From Stutzerimonas stutzeri (lineage in GTDB: Bacteria; Pseudomonadota; Gammaproteobacteria; Pseudomonadales; Pseudomonadaceae), in NCBI RefSeq assembly GCF_002890895.1, contig NZ_POUL01000008.1, forward strand, positions 1 through 64,000: 64,000 bases of DNA, written 5' to 3'. Both the position numbers and the translations under genes were made by a program. The notes beneath the pieces are model-generated. The model did not search any database. It was not told where the DNA came from and was given only the letters and a program-made list of their open reading frames with translations. Shown here piece after piece: positions 29,281 to 40,444 of this stretch. Positions within the stretch are counted from its first letter, which is position 1. The number at the start of each line of letters is the position of its first letter.

Positions 29281-30023
29281 ATGTGCTGATTGTCGATGAC
29301 GAACCTCTAGCCCGCGAGCGCCTCAGCCGACTGGTAGGTGACCTTGACGGCTATCGTGTCCTGGAACCTTCCGCCTCCAATGGCGAAGAGGCGCTGTCCC
29401 TGATCGAGGAACTGCGTCCCGATGTTGTGTTGCTGGATATCCGTATGCCCGGGCTTGATGGCCTCCAGGTTGCAGCCAAACTGTGCGAGCGCGATGCACC
29501 CCCCGCGGTGATCTTCTGTACCGCCCATGACGAGTTCGCGCTGGATGCCTTCCAGGTCAGTGCGGTCGGTTATCTGGTCAAGCCGGTACGGCCTGAGCAT
29601 CTCGCTGAAGCGTTGAAGAAAGCCGAGCGGCCCAACCGGGTTCAGCTCGCGGCGTTGACCCGTCCGGCCGCAGTGAGTGGTACCGGCCCGCGCAGCCACA
29701 TCAGTGCGCGGACCCGCAAGGGCATTGAGCTGATCCCGTTGCCACAAGTGATCTACTTCATCGCCGACCACAAATACGTCACTCTCCGTCATGAAGGCGG
29801 CGAGGTGCTGCTGGATGAGCCGCTCAAGGCGCTCGAGGATGAGTTCGGCGATCGTTTCGTCCGCATCCACCGCAATGCGCTGGTCTATCGTGACCGTATC
29901 GAGCGCTTGCAGCGCACGCCCCTTGGACATTTTCAGCTGTTCCTCAAGGGGCTTGAAGGCGAGCCGTTGACGGTCAGCCGTCGGCATGTCGCTGGTGTGC
30001 GCAAGTTGATGCAAAACATCTGA
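29277..30023 (+). CDS. algR: LytTR-family response regulator AlgR
   Basis: A 248-residue regulator with receiver domain (acidic pocket VDDEP, phospho-acceptor D54 in VLLDIRMPG, lysine in YLVKPVRP) and C-terminal LytTR DNA-binding domain (PQVIYFIADHKYVTLRH...RIHRNALVYRDRIERL). In P. aeruginosa AlgR controls alginate synthesis, type IV pilus fimU operon and cyanide genes. ATGA overlap couples it to algZ. hemC follows after 137 bp with a hairpin between. Confidence 0.96.
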   Translation: MNVLIVDDEPLARERLSRLVGDLDGYRVLEPSASNGEEALSLIEELRPDVVLLDIRMPGLDGLQVAAKLCERDAPPAVIFCTAHDEFALDAFQVSAVGYLVKPVRPEHLAEALKKAERPNRVQLAALTRPAAVSGTGPRSHISARTRKGIELIPLPQVIYFIADHKYVTLRHEGGEVLLDEPLKALEDEFGDRFVRIHRNALVYRDRIERLQRTPLGHFQLFLKGLEGEPLTVSRRHVAGVRKLMQNI

Positions 30024-30065
30024 TCCGGTATCGGCGCTAAGGACAGGCGCCGCGTTCCAGCTCAA

Positions 30066-30089
30066 CCGTCCACCGGACGGCTTTCCTTG
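30066..30089 (+). terminator. Possible terminator after algR
   Basis: CCGTCC and GGACGG form a 6-bp stem with ACC loop followed by CTTTCCTTG. Short T-run makes it a weak candidate, so hemCDXY may be partly read from algZR. Confidence 0.45.
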
Positions 30090-30160
30090 ATCCCTGCCAA
30101 CCCGATCGCCATTCCTGGCCTGTTATCATCGCCGGCAGTTCAATCTGTCTGGAATTGCTC

Positions 30161-31099
30161 ATGTCCCGCGAAATTCGCATCGCTACCCGCAAGAGTGCCC
30201 TGGCCCTGTGGCAGGCCGAATACGTCAAGGCGCGCTTGGAAGCCGCACATCCGCACATAACGGTGAGCCTGGTGCCGATGGTCAGTCGGGGCGACAAATT
30301 GCTTGATGCTCCGTTGGCGAAAATTGGCGGCAAAGGCCTTTTCGTCAAGGAATTGGAAACGGCCCTGATGGAGAACGAGGCGGACATCGCCGTGCACTCC
30401 ATGAAGGATGTGCCGATGGAGTTTCCCGAGGGGCTCGGCCTGTACTGCATCTGTGAGCGGGAGGATCCGCGCGATGCGTTCGTCTCCAATCACTACGAGA
30501 ATTTCGATGCGCTGCCCTCCGGCGCGGTCGTAGGTACTTCCAGCCTGCGGCGCCAGGCTCAACTGCTGGCGCGTCGGCCCGATCTCAAGATTCAGTTTCT
30601 GCGTGGCAATGTGAACACCCGTCTGGCCAAGCTTGATGCAGGCGAGTACGACGCGATCATCCTCGCGGCGGCCGGCCTGATCCGGCTAGGCTTCGGCGAG
30701 CGCATCCGTGCCAGCATCAGTGTCGAAGACAGCCTGCCCGCGGGCGGGCAGGGCGCGGTCGGGATCGAGTGCCGAACCGGCGATACCGAGCTGCATGAGC
30801 TGCTCCAATGCATGAACGATCCGCATACCGCGCTTCGCGTCACGGCCGAGCGTGCGCTGAATCGCCACCTCAACGGGGGCTGTCAGGTTCCGATCGCCTG
30901 TTATGCGGTCCTCGAAGGCGATCAGCTGTGGTTGCGTGGGCTCGTCGGACAGCCCGACGGTGCTTTGCTCCTGCGCGCTGAAGGTCGCGCACCCAACGCT
31001 GAAGCCGAAGCGCTCGGCGTGCGTATCGCTGAAGAGTTGCTGCAGCAAGGCGCTGGAAAGATCCTCCAGGATATTTATGGCGAGGCCGGCAAGGCGTGA
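30161..31099 (+). CDS. hemC: Hydroxymethylbilane synthase (porphobilinogen deaminase)
   Basis: A 312-residue enzyme joining four porphobilinogens into preuroporphyrinogen. The dipyrromethane cofactor cysteine is C241 in [37 protein letters not shown] and [13 protein letters not shown] are the conserved N-terminal and substrate-binding motifs. The ATG at 30161 follows an in-frame TTG six bases earlier. It overlaps hemD by four bases. Confidence 0.97.
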   Translation: MSREIRIATRKSALALWQAEYVKARLEAAHPHITVSLVPMVSRGDKLLDAPLAKIGGKGLFVKELETALMENEADIAVHSMKDVPMEFPEGLGLYCICEREDPRDAFVSNHYENFDALPSGAVVGTSSLRRQAQLLARRPDLKIQFLRGNVNTRLAKLDAGEYDAIILAAAGLIRLGFGERIRASISVEDSLPAGGQGAVGIECRTGDTELHELLQCMNDPHTALRVTAERALNRHLNGGCQVPIACYAVLEGDQLWLRGLVGQPDGALLLRAEGRAPNAEAEALGVRIAEELLQQGAGKILQDIYGEAGKA

Positions 31100-31866
31100 G
31101 CGGCTGGCGTCTATTGCTGACGCGACCGGCTGAGGAGTGTGCGGCGCTGGCCGCCACGCTGGAGGAGCTGCGAATTCACAGTGCAAGCCTGCCTCTCCTG
31201 GCCATCGAGGCGCTCGCCGAAACACCTCAGCAGCGCACGACCATGCTGGAGCTGGACCGTTACGCTGCGGTGGTGGTTGTCAGCAAACCGGCTGCCAGGT
31301 TGGCCTTGGAGCTGCTCCGTCGCTACTGGCCGCAGCAGCCCGCAGGGCAGGCGTGGTTCAGTGTTGGTGCAGCGACCGGCGCGATACTGGCCGATTACGG
31401 ACTGGACGTTAGCTGGCCGGCCGTAGGCGATGACAGCGAAGCCCTGCTTGCCTTGCCACGGCTCGCCGACGCGATAAGCGCGCCTCATCCAAAGGTGTTG
31501 ATCCTTCGAGGCGAAGGCGGGCGTGAGCTTATCGCCGACACGCTACGCGCCCGCGGCGCGCACGTCGACAGCCTCCAACTGTACCGAAGATACCTGCCTG
31601 ACTACCCGCGCGACCGACTCATCAAGTTGGTTCGTTCGGAACGGCTGAATGCCATGGTGGTCAGCAGTGGACAGGGTTTGCAGTCGTTACGCGAGTTGGC
31701 AGGATTCGATTGGTCAGCGCTGCGTGAACTACCCTTGTTCGTACCCAGCCCGCGTGTGGCCGAGATGGCCGCGGCGTTGGGTGCTAAAAGAATTGTGGAC
31801 TGCCGCGGTGCTGGAACCGCGGCTTTGCTGGCGGCGCTACGGGACACTCCCGGGCCCGCTTCCTGA
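31096..31866 (+). CDS. hemD: Uroporphyrinogen-III synthase
   Basis: A 256-residue enzyme closing hydroxymethylbilane into uroporphyrinogen III with D-ring inversion. HemD sequences vary widely; the supporting features are [11 protein letters not shown] at the start, [32 protein letters not shown] and the conserved position between hemC and hemX. Starts with GTG overlapping the hemC stop by four bases. Two-domain length is normal. Confidence 0.93.
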   Translation: MSGWRLLLTRPAEECAALAATLEELRIHSASLPLLAIEALAETPQQRTTMLELDRYAAVVVVSKPAARLALELLRRYWPQQPAGQAWFSVGAATGAILADYGLDVSWPAVGDDSEALLALPRLADAISAPHPKVLILRGEGGRELIADTLRARGAHVDSLQLYRRYLPDYPRDRLIKLVRSERLNAMVVSSGQGLQSLRELAGFDWSALRELPLFVPSPRVAEMAAALGAKRIVDCRGAGTAALLAALRDTPGPAS

Positions 31867-31882
31867 TGCAAAGGATGGAAAC

Positions 31883-33169
31883 GTGAGCGAAGTAGACTCC
31901 GACAAGGCACCGCAGCAACCCAAGGGCAACGACTCCGTCGCAGCTCAGAATTCGGTCAAGAAAGATTCGCAGAAGGATTCGAAAGAACCGCCCAAGGCGC
32001 CGCCACCAAAAACGTCGTCCGCTGCCAAGCCCGATGCGCGTAGCGGCGGCAAGGGGTTGGCCGGTCTGGCCCTGTTAGTCGGCCTGGCCGGTCTGGCTGC
32101 GGGGGGCTACAGCGTCTGGCAGACTCAGCAGCTCGCCGATCAGGAGCAGCAACAGCAGCAGTCGGCCCAGGCTACGAGCGAACAGACCCGGCAGTTGGGT
32201 GAGCGCAGCCAGCAACTGGCCAGCCGTCTCGGCAAGTTGGAACAACTGCCCTCAGCCGAACAGCTGGAGGATCGTCGCCGTTTGCTTTCCGAGCTGCAAA
32301 CTGATCAGCAGCGGCTGGCGGGGCGTGTCGAACAGGTTCTCGGGGCTAGCCGCGAGCAATGGCGACTTGCCGAGGCCGAGCATCTGCTGCGCATGGCGAT
32401 GTTGCGTCTGTCGGCGATGCAGGACGTGAACAGCGCCGAATCGCTGCTCGCCGAGGCGGACCTGATCCTGCGCAAGCAGGACGATCCCGGCGCTTACGCA
32501 GCACGGCAGAAGTTGCTCGAAGGGCTTGAAGCGTTGCGCAGTCTGCCGGAGCTGGACCGTACCGGGTTGTTTCTCCAGCTTGGCGCGTTGCGTGGTCAGG
32601 CCAACCAGCTCAACGGCCTGGCACCGGAATTCGAGGCGGGACCCGGTGCTGATGGAGGACAGTCTGATAGTCGCTGGCAGCGTTGGCTGAATGAGCTGAC
32701 GCGGTATGTCCGTATCGACTTCGATTCCGGTAATAGCGTCAAACCGCTGCTTGCCGGACAAAGCCTGGCGCAGGTGCGCTTGGCCTTGTCGCTGGCTATC
32801 GAACAGGCGCAGTGGGCCGTGCTCAATGGCAACGAAGAGGTCTATCAGCAATCGCTCGATCAGGCGGCGCAGTTGATCAAGGACCTCTTCAGCGAGGAAA
32901 ACGGTCAGAGTCGAGGGCTGCGCGATCGCATTGAAGAGCTGAAAAAACGCCAGGTCTCGGTCAGTCTGCCGGATCTGGCGCCGGCGCTCCGCGCGTTGCA
33001 GACCTATGTGCAGAAGCGTGAATCGTCCGAAGGTGCCGAGTCGTCCGCTGACAGCAGTCCTGAACAGCCAGCAGAACAACCAGCAGAACAGCCGGCAGAA
33101 GAGGCGAGCCCACAACCGGAGCAGCCGGCTACTGACGGCGCCGCGACCGAAGAGGGGCAGCGCGCATGA
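31883..33169 (+). CDS. hemX: HemX, membrane-anchored uroporphyrinogen methyltransferase-like protein
   Basis: A 428-residue inner-membrane protein with cytoplasmic N-terminus rich in Lys, Pro and Ser (about 1-55), one membrane segment (GLAGLALLVGLAGLAAGG), a glutamine-rich coiled coil and a soluble domain of the HemX family (PF04375), which despite its name lacks SAM-methyltransferase motifs. The tail holds an EQPA repeat. GTG at 31883 is chosen because AAGGA lies seven bases upstream. It overlaps hemY by four bases. Exact biochemical role in haem synthesis is not established. Confidence 0.88.
   Translation: MSEVDSDKAPQQPKGNDSVAAQNSVKKDSQKDSKEPPKAPPPKTSSAAKPDARSGGKGLAGLALLVGLAGLAAGGYSVWQTQQLADQEQQQQQSAQATSEQTRQLGERSQQLASRLGKLEQLPSAEQLEDRRRLLSELQTDQQRLAGRVEQVLGASREQWRLAEAEHLLRMAMLRLSAMQDVNSAESLLAEADLILRKQDDPGAYAARQKLLEGLEALRSLPELDRTGLFLQLGALRGQANQLNGLAPEFEAGPGADGGQSDSRWQRWLNELTRYVRIDFDSGNSVKPLLAGQSLAQVRLALSLAIEQAQWAVLNGNEEVYQQSLDQAAQLIKDLFSEENGQSRGLRDRIEELKKRQVSVSLPDLAPALRALQTYVQKRESSEGAESSADSSPEQPAEQPAEQPAEEASPQPEQPATDGAATEEGQRA
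33062..33097 (+). repeat. 12-bp in-frame tandem repeat at the hemX end
   Basis: Three 12-bp units GAACAGCCAGCA (second and third differ by one base each) encode EQPA three times near the C-terminus of HemX. Being in frame, copy number could vary without disrupting the protein. Confidence 0.85.
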
Positions 33170-34404
33170 AGCGATTCGCCTTTGTCCTGATCCTGCTTAT
33201 AGCGATCGTCGGGTTTCTCGGCTGGGCCATCGCACAGGATCCTGGTTATGTCCTGATCAGCTACGACCGCTTCCGCTACGAATCGAGTTTCTGGATTTTT
33301 CTGGGCCTGATCGCTTGCCTCTGGTTGCTGGCAATGGTGGTGCACTGGGTGCTCGGCCTTTTGCATACATCCGGGGCTCTGGTTAATCCGTGGTCGCGTC
33401 GCCACCGTGAACGGCGTGTCAGCAAGGCATCACGAAGCGGTTTGCGAGAACTGGCCGAGGGACAGTGGAGTCACGCGTTGGGCCATTTGCGCTCCGCGGC
33501 CGAGCACGATCACCAACCCCTTGTGCATTATCTCGGCGCGGCGCGTGCCGCCAATGAGTTGGGCGAGCACGAGCAGAGCGACGAGTTGCTGCGCAAGGCA
33601 AAGGAGCGCGAGCCCGAGTCAGGGCTTGCGGTTGGCTTGACCCAGGCTCAGCTGCAAATTGCCAGGGGCCAATACCGGGAGGCGCGGGAAACGCTCAATG
33701 CCCTGCACAGCGAACATCCTCGTCATGCCTATGTGCTGACGCTGCTTCAGCAACTCTACGTTCAGCTGCAAGACTGGTCCGCGTTGTGCCGTTTGCTGCC
33801 TGAGCTGCGAAAGCACCGTGTTTTGCCGCCGGCTCGCCTGAGTGAGCTGGAGCTGTTGGCCTGGACTGCAGCACTTGAGCAATCCGGCCAGGCCGCGACG
33901 ACCAGCAATGAGGACGCTCTGCAGGCCCTCAATCAGAAATGGCAGGCCGTTCCTTCCGGGTTACGCAGTGAGTCGCTATTGGTGCGTGCCTACGCTGACG
34001 GATTGTCCCGTTTGGGTGCGGACGCCAAGGCCGAAGAGGTGCTCTATGCAGCGCTCAAACGCCAGTTCGATGATCGTCTGGTCGAGCGCTATGGGCGCGT
34101 CCGCGGTCAGGACGCGGCGCGTCAGCTGGCGAACGCAGAGGGCTGGCTCAAGGCTCATCCGGAGAACGCGGAGCTCCTGCTCGCGCTTGGTCGGCTGAGC
34201 ATGCGCAACGCGCTGTGGGGCAAGGCGCGCGATTACCTCGAGGCCAGTCTGCGTTTCGAGCACCGTCCGGAAACTTGCGCCGAGCTGGCGCGATTGCTAG
34301 CCCAGCTGGGCGACAACGAGCGCAGCAATCGGCTGTTTCAGGAAGGCCTGGGGCTCCTTGCTCACCCCGACGTCAACCAAATACAAACAACCAGCAGCAG
34401 TTAG
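33166..34404 (+). CDS. hemY: HemY, tetratricopeptide-repeat membrane protein
   Basis: A 412-residue protein with two N-terminal membrane segments (FAFVLILLIAIVGFLGWA and FWIFLGLIACLWLLAMVV) followed by TPR-like helical repeats (RSAAEHDHQPLVHYLGAARAA, ALLLALGRLSMRNALWGKARDYLEAS). It is the gammaproteobacterial HemY of the hemCDXY cluster, unrelated to Bacillus HemY oxidase; it probably scaffolds late haem enzymes. ATGA overlap with hemX. Confidence 0.93.
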   Translation: MKRFAFVLILLIAIVGFLGWAIAQDPGYVLISYDRFRYESSFWIFLGLIACLWLLAMVVHWVLGLLHTSGALVNPWSRRHRERRVSKASRSGLRELAEGQWSHALGHLRSAAEHDHQPLVHYLGAARAANELGEHEQSDELLRKAKEREPESGLAVGLTQAQLQIARGQYREARETLNALHSEHPRHAYVLTLLQQLYVQLQDWSALCRLLPELRKHRVLPPARLSELELLAWTAALEQSGQAATTSNEDALQALNQKWQAVPSGLRSESLLVRAYADGLSRLGADAKAEEVLYAALKRQFDDRLVERYGRVRGQDAARQLANAEGWLKAHPENAELLLALGRLSMRNALWGKARDYLEASLRFEHRPETCAELARLLAQLGDNERSNRLFQEGLGLLAHPDVNQIQTTSSS

Positions 34405-34533
34405 TCAAAAACGTTCGCCGTGGCAGCTCGGGTCGTGACATCCGTCCCGCGCCGCTGCGGCGATTTGCGTATGGCTTGCAGCGCGCTGCGTGCCGCACTA
34501 CCGTAGCGAACTTTTCCTGTCTGCGGAGTCGCC

Positions 34534-35025
34534 ATGAACCTGGCCAGCCCACGTTCGCTGTTTCTTCTGGCCTTCATTGGCTGCGCGTTGATGATGATCG
34601 CTGCCCTCTATCTCGAGCATGTTGTCGGGCTGGCGCCATGCCCGTTGTGCATCGTTCAGCGTATCTGTGTCATCGGTTTTGGCCTGGTCTGCCTGGTCGC
34701 TGCCTTGCACGGTCCGGGCAGGACCGGTCGCCGCGTTTATTCGTCTTTGGCACTCCTGTTCGCCGTGGCAGGTGGGGGTACGGCGATACGCCAGATCTGG
34801 CTGCAGAACATGCCTGCCGATCAGTTGCCGAGCTGCTTGCCCAGTCTCGAATACATGATGGATGCGCTGCCGTTCCAGGAGATCGCCCGGCTGGTGCTTC
34901 ATGGTACGGCCGAATGCGCTGAAGTCAGCTGGACACTGCTCGGTATGAGCATTCCGGAGTGGACGTTGCTCGCATTCATTGCAATGGCTGTGTTCTGTTT
35001 CTGGCAGTTGCTGCGTCGCGACTAG
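34534..35025 (+). CDS. dsbB: Disulfide bond formation protein DsbB-type (DsbH)
   Basis: A 163-residue inner-membrane oxidoreductase that passes electrons from DsbA to quinone. Four membrane segments are visible, and all four cysteines of the family are present: C36 and C39 (PCPLC), C101 (QLPSCLPS) and C128 (TAECAEV). The conserved quinone-proximal arginine follows in IVQR. The first loop pair reads CPLC. It follows hemY, as in P. aeruginosa, where this copy is called DsbB2/DsbH. Confidence 0.94.
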   Translation: MNLASPRSLFLLAFIGCALMMIAALYLEHVVGLAPCPLCIVQRICVIGFGLVCLVAALHGPGRTGRRVYSSLALLFAVAGGGTAIRQIWLQNMPADQLPSCLPSLEYMMDALPFQEIARLVLHGTAECAEVSWTLLGMSIPEWTLLAFIAMAVFCFWQLLRRD

Positions 35026-35277
35026 GCTTTTTGACGAGGCGAGCGAATGATCGTCTCGCCTGATGGTCAATGAGCAGGGCGAAGCGCTGATGCTCAAGTC
35101 TGGCCAGATGAAATTCATCCCTGCTGCTTGATGCTTCGTTCCGCGCAGCTTAGTCTGCCCAGGCGGCGTCGGTTTTCTGCCAATTTCGCTGTCACTCACC
35201 CAAGGCCGATATCCCAAGACAAAAAACCGTCTCGGAAGGCGCAACAGGCATCATCGATTAGGGAAAGTGAGGTCATC

Positions 35278-35742
35278 ATGCTCGAGAGCTGTCGGAACGC
35301 CCAGGAACGCTGGGGAGGTGTGCACCTGCTGATCGACCGCTGGCTGCAAGAACGCCATGCATTGATCAACGCATTCGATGGGCTGCATGGGGGTGCCGAA
35401 GCGGCTACCCGCCCGGCCTTGCAAAAATTCTGCGAAATACTGCTGGACTACGTGTCGGCGGGTCATTTCGAGATCTACGAGCAACTGCTCAACGAAGCTG
35501 AAGCCTTCGGTGACAAGCGCGGGCTGGATCTGGCACGTCAGATTTACCCTCGTATCGAGGCGATAACCCAGGTGGCAGTGGCGTTTAATGATCGGTGCGA
35601 CAAGGGCGATTGCCTGGAAAGCCCTGGCCTTTCAGAAGAGCTGAAACATCTGGGTCAGTTGCTGCATGAGCGCTTCGAGCTGGAAGACTGCCTGATCGAA
35701 GTGTTGCACACCGCGCACAAAGAGCCCGCAGCTACCGCCTGA
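35278..35742 (+). CDS. algQ: Anti-sigma-70 factor AlgQ (Rsd)
   Basis: A 154-residue helical protein of the Rsd/AlgQ family, binding region 4 of the housekeeping sigma factor. Conserved segments are [41 protein letters not shown] and [20 protein letters not shown]. The ATG at 35278 has GAGG seven bases before it; the longer upstream frame has no support. The 252-bp region before it has no gene and probably contains its promoter. AlgQ influences alginate, Ndk and siderophore genes in P. aeruginosa. Confidence 0.94.
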   Translation: MLESCRNAQERWGGVHLLIDRWLQERHALINAFDGLHGGAEAATRPALQKFCEILLDYVSAGHFEIYEQLLNEAEAFGDKRGLDLARQIYPRIEAITQVAVAFNDRCDKGDCLESPGLSEELKHLGQLLHERFELEDCLIEVLHTAHKEPAATA

Positions 35743-35861
35743 CCGGAACCTGCCGGTCAGCTGCGAGCGAAGGATTGCTTGGGGCACGCTTCGCTGGTCG
35801 GTTGGCGGATCACTGCAGCCCGTCTAGTATGGCTGCACCAATCCCGCCAGGAGGCGCTTTC

Positions 35862-36629
35862 ATGCCAGCAAAGAAAAACGCGGTCACGACTCCGCTGCAC
35901 TTGCTTCAGCAGTTATCGAAGAGTTTGGTCGTGCATCTGGAAAAAGCCTGCACCGATGCACAGAAGGACGCAGAGATTCTCCTGGCCAAGCTCGAAAAAC
36001 AGCGGGGCAAGACGCAGGAAAAACTGATCAAAGCGAGAGCCAAGCTCGATGAGGCTGGCAATGCGGGCAAGTCGAAAGCCCAAAGCAAGGCTCGCGCTAG
36101 GCTGGCCGAACTGGATGACATGCTCGCCTTGCTGCAGGCGCGGCAGAGCGAAACCTTGAGTTACCTGGCCGACCTCAAGCGCGACGCTGAGCAGAGCTTG
36201 AGCCTGGCGAGAGGCGTCACTCAGGTAGAAGAGGCCGCAGCGCAAGCGCTGGCATCGCGAAGCAAAGCCTCGCCGGCACGTTCGGCTACCACGCAACGCA
36301 AGGCCGCGCCGGCGACAACCAAGCAAGCGCCAGCCAAACAATCTTCCAGCAATTCGAGCACGGCAGCGCGCAAGCCCGCAGCCACAACCCGCGCTCGACC
36401 GGCCGCTTCCAAGGCTGCGAGTGGCAAATCCGCTACGACTAACACCTCCAGCAGCCAGGCCGCCGCAACCAGCGCGGCGAAACGTCCTGCTCGGCCCGCC
36501 AGTAGCCGCGCAAAGCCAAAAGCATCTACAGCCAAACCTTCGGGCGCTGCCAAACCCGCCGCCGCGCGCAAGCCGGCCTCAGCCAAGGCTGGTAGTGCCG
36601 ATCAGCCCGCCCCGTCAGCATCCAGCTGA
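35862..36629 (+). CDS. algP: Histone H1-like protein AlgP (AlgR3)
   Basis: A 255-residue basic DNA-binding protein. Residues 1-130 form a helical, lysine-rich domain (KNAVTTPLHLLQQLSKSLVVHLEKA...KTQEKLIKARAKLDEAG); the C-terminal half is Ala/Lys/Pro/Ser low-complexity resembling histone H1 tails (AKPAAARKPASAKAG). P. aeruginosa AlgP is longer and has many KPAA repeats; this tail is shorter and less regular. CCAGGAGG lies shortly before the ATG. Its end overlaps the convergent TIGR02444 gene by 28 bp. Confidence 0.93.
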   Translation: MPAKKNAVTTPLHLLQQLSKSLVVHLEKACTDAQKDAEILLAKLEKQRGKTQEKLIKARAKLDEAGNAGKSKAQSKARARLAELDDMLALLQARQSETLSYLADLKRDAEQSLSLARGVTQVEEAAAQALASRSKASPARSATTQRKAAPATTKQAPAKQSSSNSSTAARKPAATTRARPAASKAASGKSATTNTSSSQAAATSAAKRPARPASSRAKPKASTAKPSGAAKPAAARKPASAKAGSADQPAPSASS

Positions 36630-37081
36630 GTAGCTGCACGGCGCAGCACGTTCAGTAATGCACGGGCGTCGCCGTCGACGCTCGTGCTTAGCTGATTCAG
36701 CCAGTCATCCGATCCGTCCTCCGTGCGCCAGTGTTGTGTGGCCTGTTGAAGGCGATCAAGTTGAACCCGTTCGGCATCCAGTTCCAATCGCTTGACGCAT
36801 TTTCGCAGGCCTTCGAGCTCGGTGTCGGTGGCTGCCTGCTCACGCCACGCCAGGCGCAGACTTCGTAGGGGCACTACAACTGCGCGCTGCCAGTCCAGGC
36901 TGAGCTGTTTCAGCTGTTCCAAGCGCTGCGCATTTTGACGGACGCCCCGGATTTCCAACCAGGCGCAGGTGAGCAACAGGCAGACGTCCAGCCCTAATGC
37001 TTGCAGCTCAAGGCACGCCTTTTCCACGTCGGGCTCTGCATAGCAGGCGAGGGCGAACTTCCAGAGGTCGTCGTTGTTCAT
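36602..37081 (-). CDS. TIGR02444 family protein
   Basis: A 159-residue helical protein opening with LWKFALACYAEPDVEKACLELQ, then GLDVCLLLTCAWLE, the signature of family TIGR02444, found beside ABC-F genes in Pseudomonas. No catalytic motif is evident and the function is unknown. It diverges from the ABC-F gene with 66 bp between starts, and its last 28 bases overlap the algP end on the opposite strand. Confidence 0.8.
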   Translation of the reverse strand: MNNDDLWKFALACYAEPDVEKACLELQALGLDVCLLLTCAWLEIRGVRQNAQRLEQLKQLSLDWQRAVVVPLRSLRLAWREQAATDTELEGLRKCVKRLELDAERVQLDRLQQATQHWRTEDGSDDWLNQLSTSVDGDARALLNVLRRAATQLDADGAG

Positions 37082-37147
37082 CTGTAAGGATTTTTTCGTG
37101 CGCAGCCGGATGGATTTCCGGGCGACCTGATAGACTCCGCCGCCATT

Positions 37148-39054
<1,907 letters not shown>

Positions 39055-39058
<4 letters not shown>

Positions 39059-39627
39059 ACGAGCGACTGCTGATGGAATGGCGCGATCCCTTGTTGCTCG
39101 GGTTGCAGGTGCTGGTGATTCTGCTGGCTGCCTACCTCCTGCAGCGATTGGTGGTGCGCGGGCTCGGGCGGCTTGGCAGTCGCTATCCGCTGCCGCCTGA
39201 ATTGCTTCTGCCGCTGCGCGGTGGCATCCGCTGGTTGATCATCGGTGGCGCGCTGATCATGGTGCTAGAGCGCTTCGGTGTATCCGCAACGGTTATCTGG
39301 ACCGCCTTCTCAGGATTCGTGGCCGTGGCGGCGGTGGCCTTCTTTGCAATGTGGAGTGTGCTCTCCAACCTGCTTTGCGCCGTGCTGATCATGACCGTTG
39401 GCCCGTTCCGGTTGGGCGACATGGTGGAGCTGGTGGAAAGCTTCGACAAGCCGATCGTCAAAGGGCGCGTGATCGATATAAACCTGCTGTACACCACGCT
39501 GGAGGAGTCCGCCGATAGCGGAACGGGCGCCATCGTTCAGGTGCCCAACAGCTTGTTCTTCCAGAAAGTATTGCGTCGCTGGCGCGGTACCGAGATCCAG
39601 CCCCCTCATCACAACGCACACGAGTAG
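39055..39627 (+). CDS. Small MscS-family mechanosensitive channel protein
   Basis: A 190-residue inner-membrane protein with about three hydrophobic segments (LLGLQVLVILLAAYLLQ, GIRWLIIGGALIMVL, FVAVAAVAFFAMWSVLSN) and the MscS beta-domain segment TVGPFRLGDMVEL...INLLYTTLEE, ending VQVPNSLFFQKVLRRW. It is shorter than MscS (286), lacking the large C-terminal cage. ATGA overlap with the ABC-F gene suggests coupling. Gating is not shown. Confidence 0.85.
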
Positions 39628-39632
39628 TACGC

Positions 39633-40394
39633 ATGGAATGGCTGAGCAGCCCTGAAATATGGGTCGCATTCTTGACCCTGACCGCCCTGGAAATCGTCCT
39701 GGGTATCGACAACATCATCTTCATCTCCATCCTTGTTGGACGCTTGCCAAAAGAGCAGCAACCCAAGGCGCGTTTCTTCGGCCTGGCACTGGCAATGGGC
39801 ACGCGGATTCTCTTGTTGCTATCGATCGCCTGGGTCATGCGCCTGACCAATGACTTGTTCACCGTATTCGAGCACGGTGTGTCCGGGCGTGACCTGATCC
39901 TGTTTTTCGGCGGCCTGTTTCTGCTGTTCAAGAGCACGATGGAAATCTGGCACAGCGTTGAGGGCGAAGAAGAGTCGGAAAGCACCACTGGAGGTGCGGT
40001 CAAAGCAGGCTTCGTTGGCATCATCCTGCAGATCGCGGTGATCGATATCGTCTTCTCGCTGGACTCGGTGATCACTGCTGTGGGCCTGGTGGATAACGTA
40101 CAGGTGATGGTCGCCGCGATCGTTATCGCTGTCGGCGTGATGATGCTCGCCGCGGGTACCATCAGCGATTTCATCGAGAAGCATCCAACGCTCAAAATTC
40201 TCGCGCTGTCGTTCTTGATCGTTGTCGGCACCCTGCTGGTGGCCGAAGCTTTCGGCGCGCATGTGCCCAAGGGCTACGTGTACTTCGCCATGGCCTTCTC
40301 GCTGGGCGTCGAGGCGCTGAACATCCGCATGCGCAAGGCCATGAAGCGCAAGCTGAAGGAGCCGGTAAAGCTCGGCAAAGACATGCCAGACTAA
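39633..40394 (+). CDS. TerC-family membrane protein
   Basis: A 253-residue protein with about seven hydrophobic segments and the TerC motif ALEIVLGIDNIIFISI, with acidic residues in membrane segments repeated in VIDIVFSLDSVITAVG. TerC proteins are metal-efflux or exoenzyme metalation factors; manganese is often the substrate. It starts five bases after the MscS-like gene stop. Substrate not determined here. Confidence 0.88.
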   Translation: MEWLSSPEIWVAFLTLTALEIVLGIDNIIFISILVGRLPKEQQPKARFFGLALAMGTRILLLLSIAWVMRLTNDLFTVFEHGVSGRDLILFFGGLFLLFKSTMEIWHSVEGEEESESTTGGAVKAGFVGIILQIAVIDIVFSLDSVITAVGLVDNVQVMVAAIVIAVGVMMLAAGTISDFIEKHPTLKILALSFLIVVGTLLVAEAFGAHVPKGYVYFAMAFSLGVEALNIRMRKAMKRKLKEPVKLGKDMPD

Positions 40395-40405
40395 GGCTGC
40401 GCTGA

Positions 40406-40429
40406 AAGCTGCGCCTGCAGGCGCAGCTT
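40406..40429 (+). other. Perfect hairpin between terC and the LysE gene
   Basis: AAGCTGCGCC and GGCGCAGCTT form a 10-bp stem with TGCA loop; the trailing sequence CTTGGAGGA has no T-run and includes the next gene's Shine-Dalgarno. Confidence 0.7.
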
Positions 40430-40444
40430 CTTGGAGGATCAATC

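Noticed and set aside
36421..36629. Eukaryote-like histone tail in AlgP as sign of transfer
   Set aside because: AlgP tails are a known Pseudomonas feature, and neighbours are the normal algQ context.
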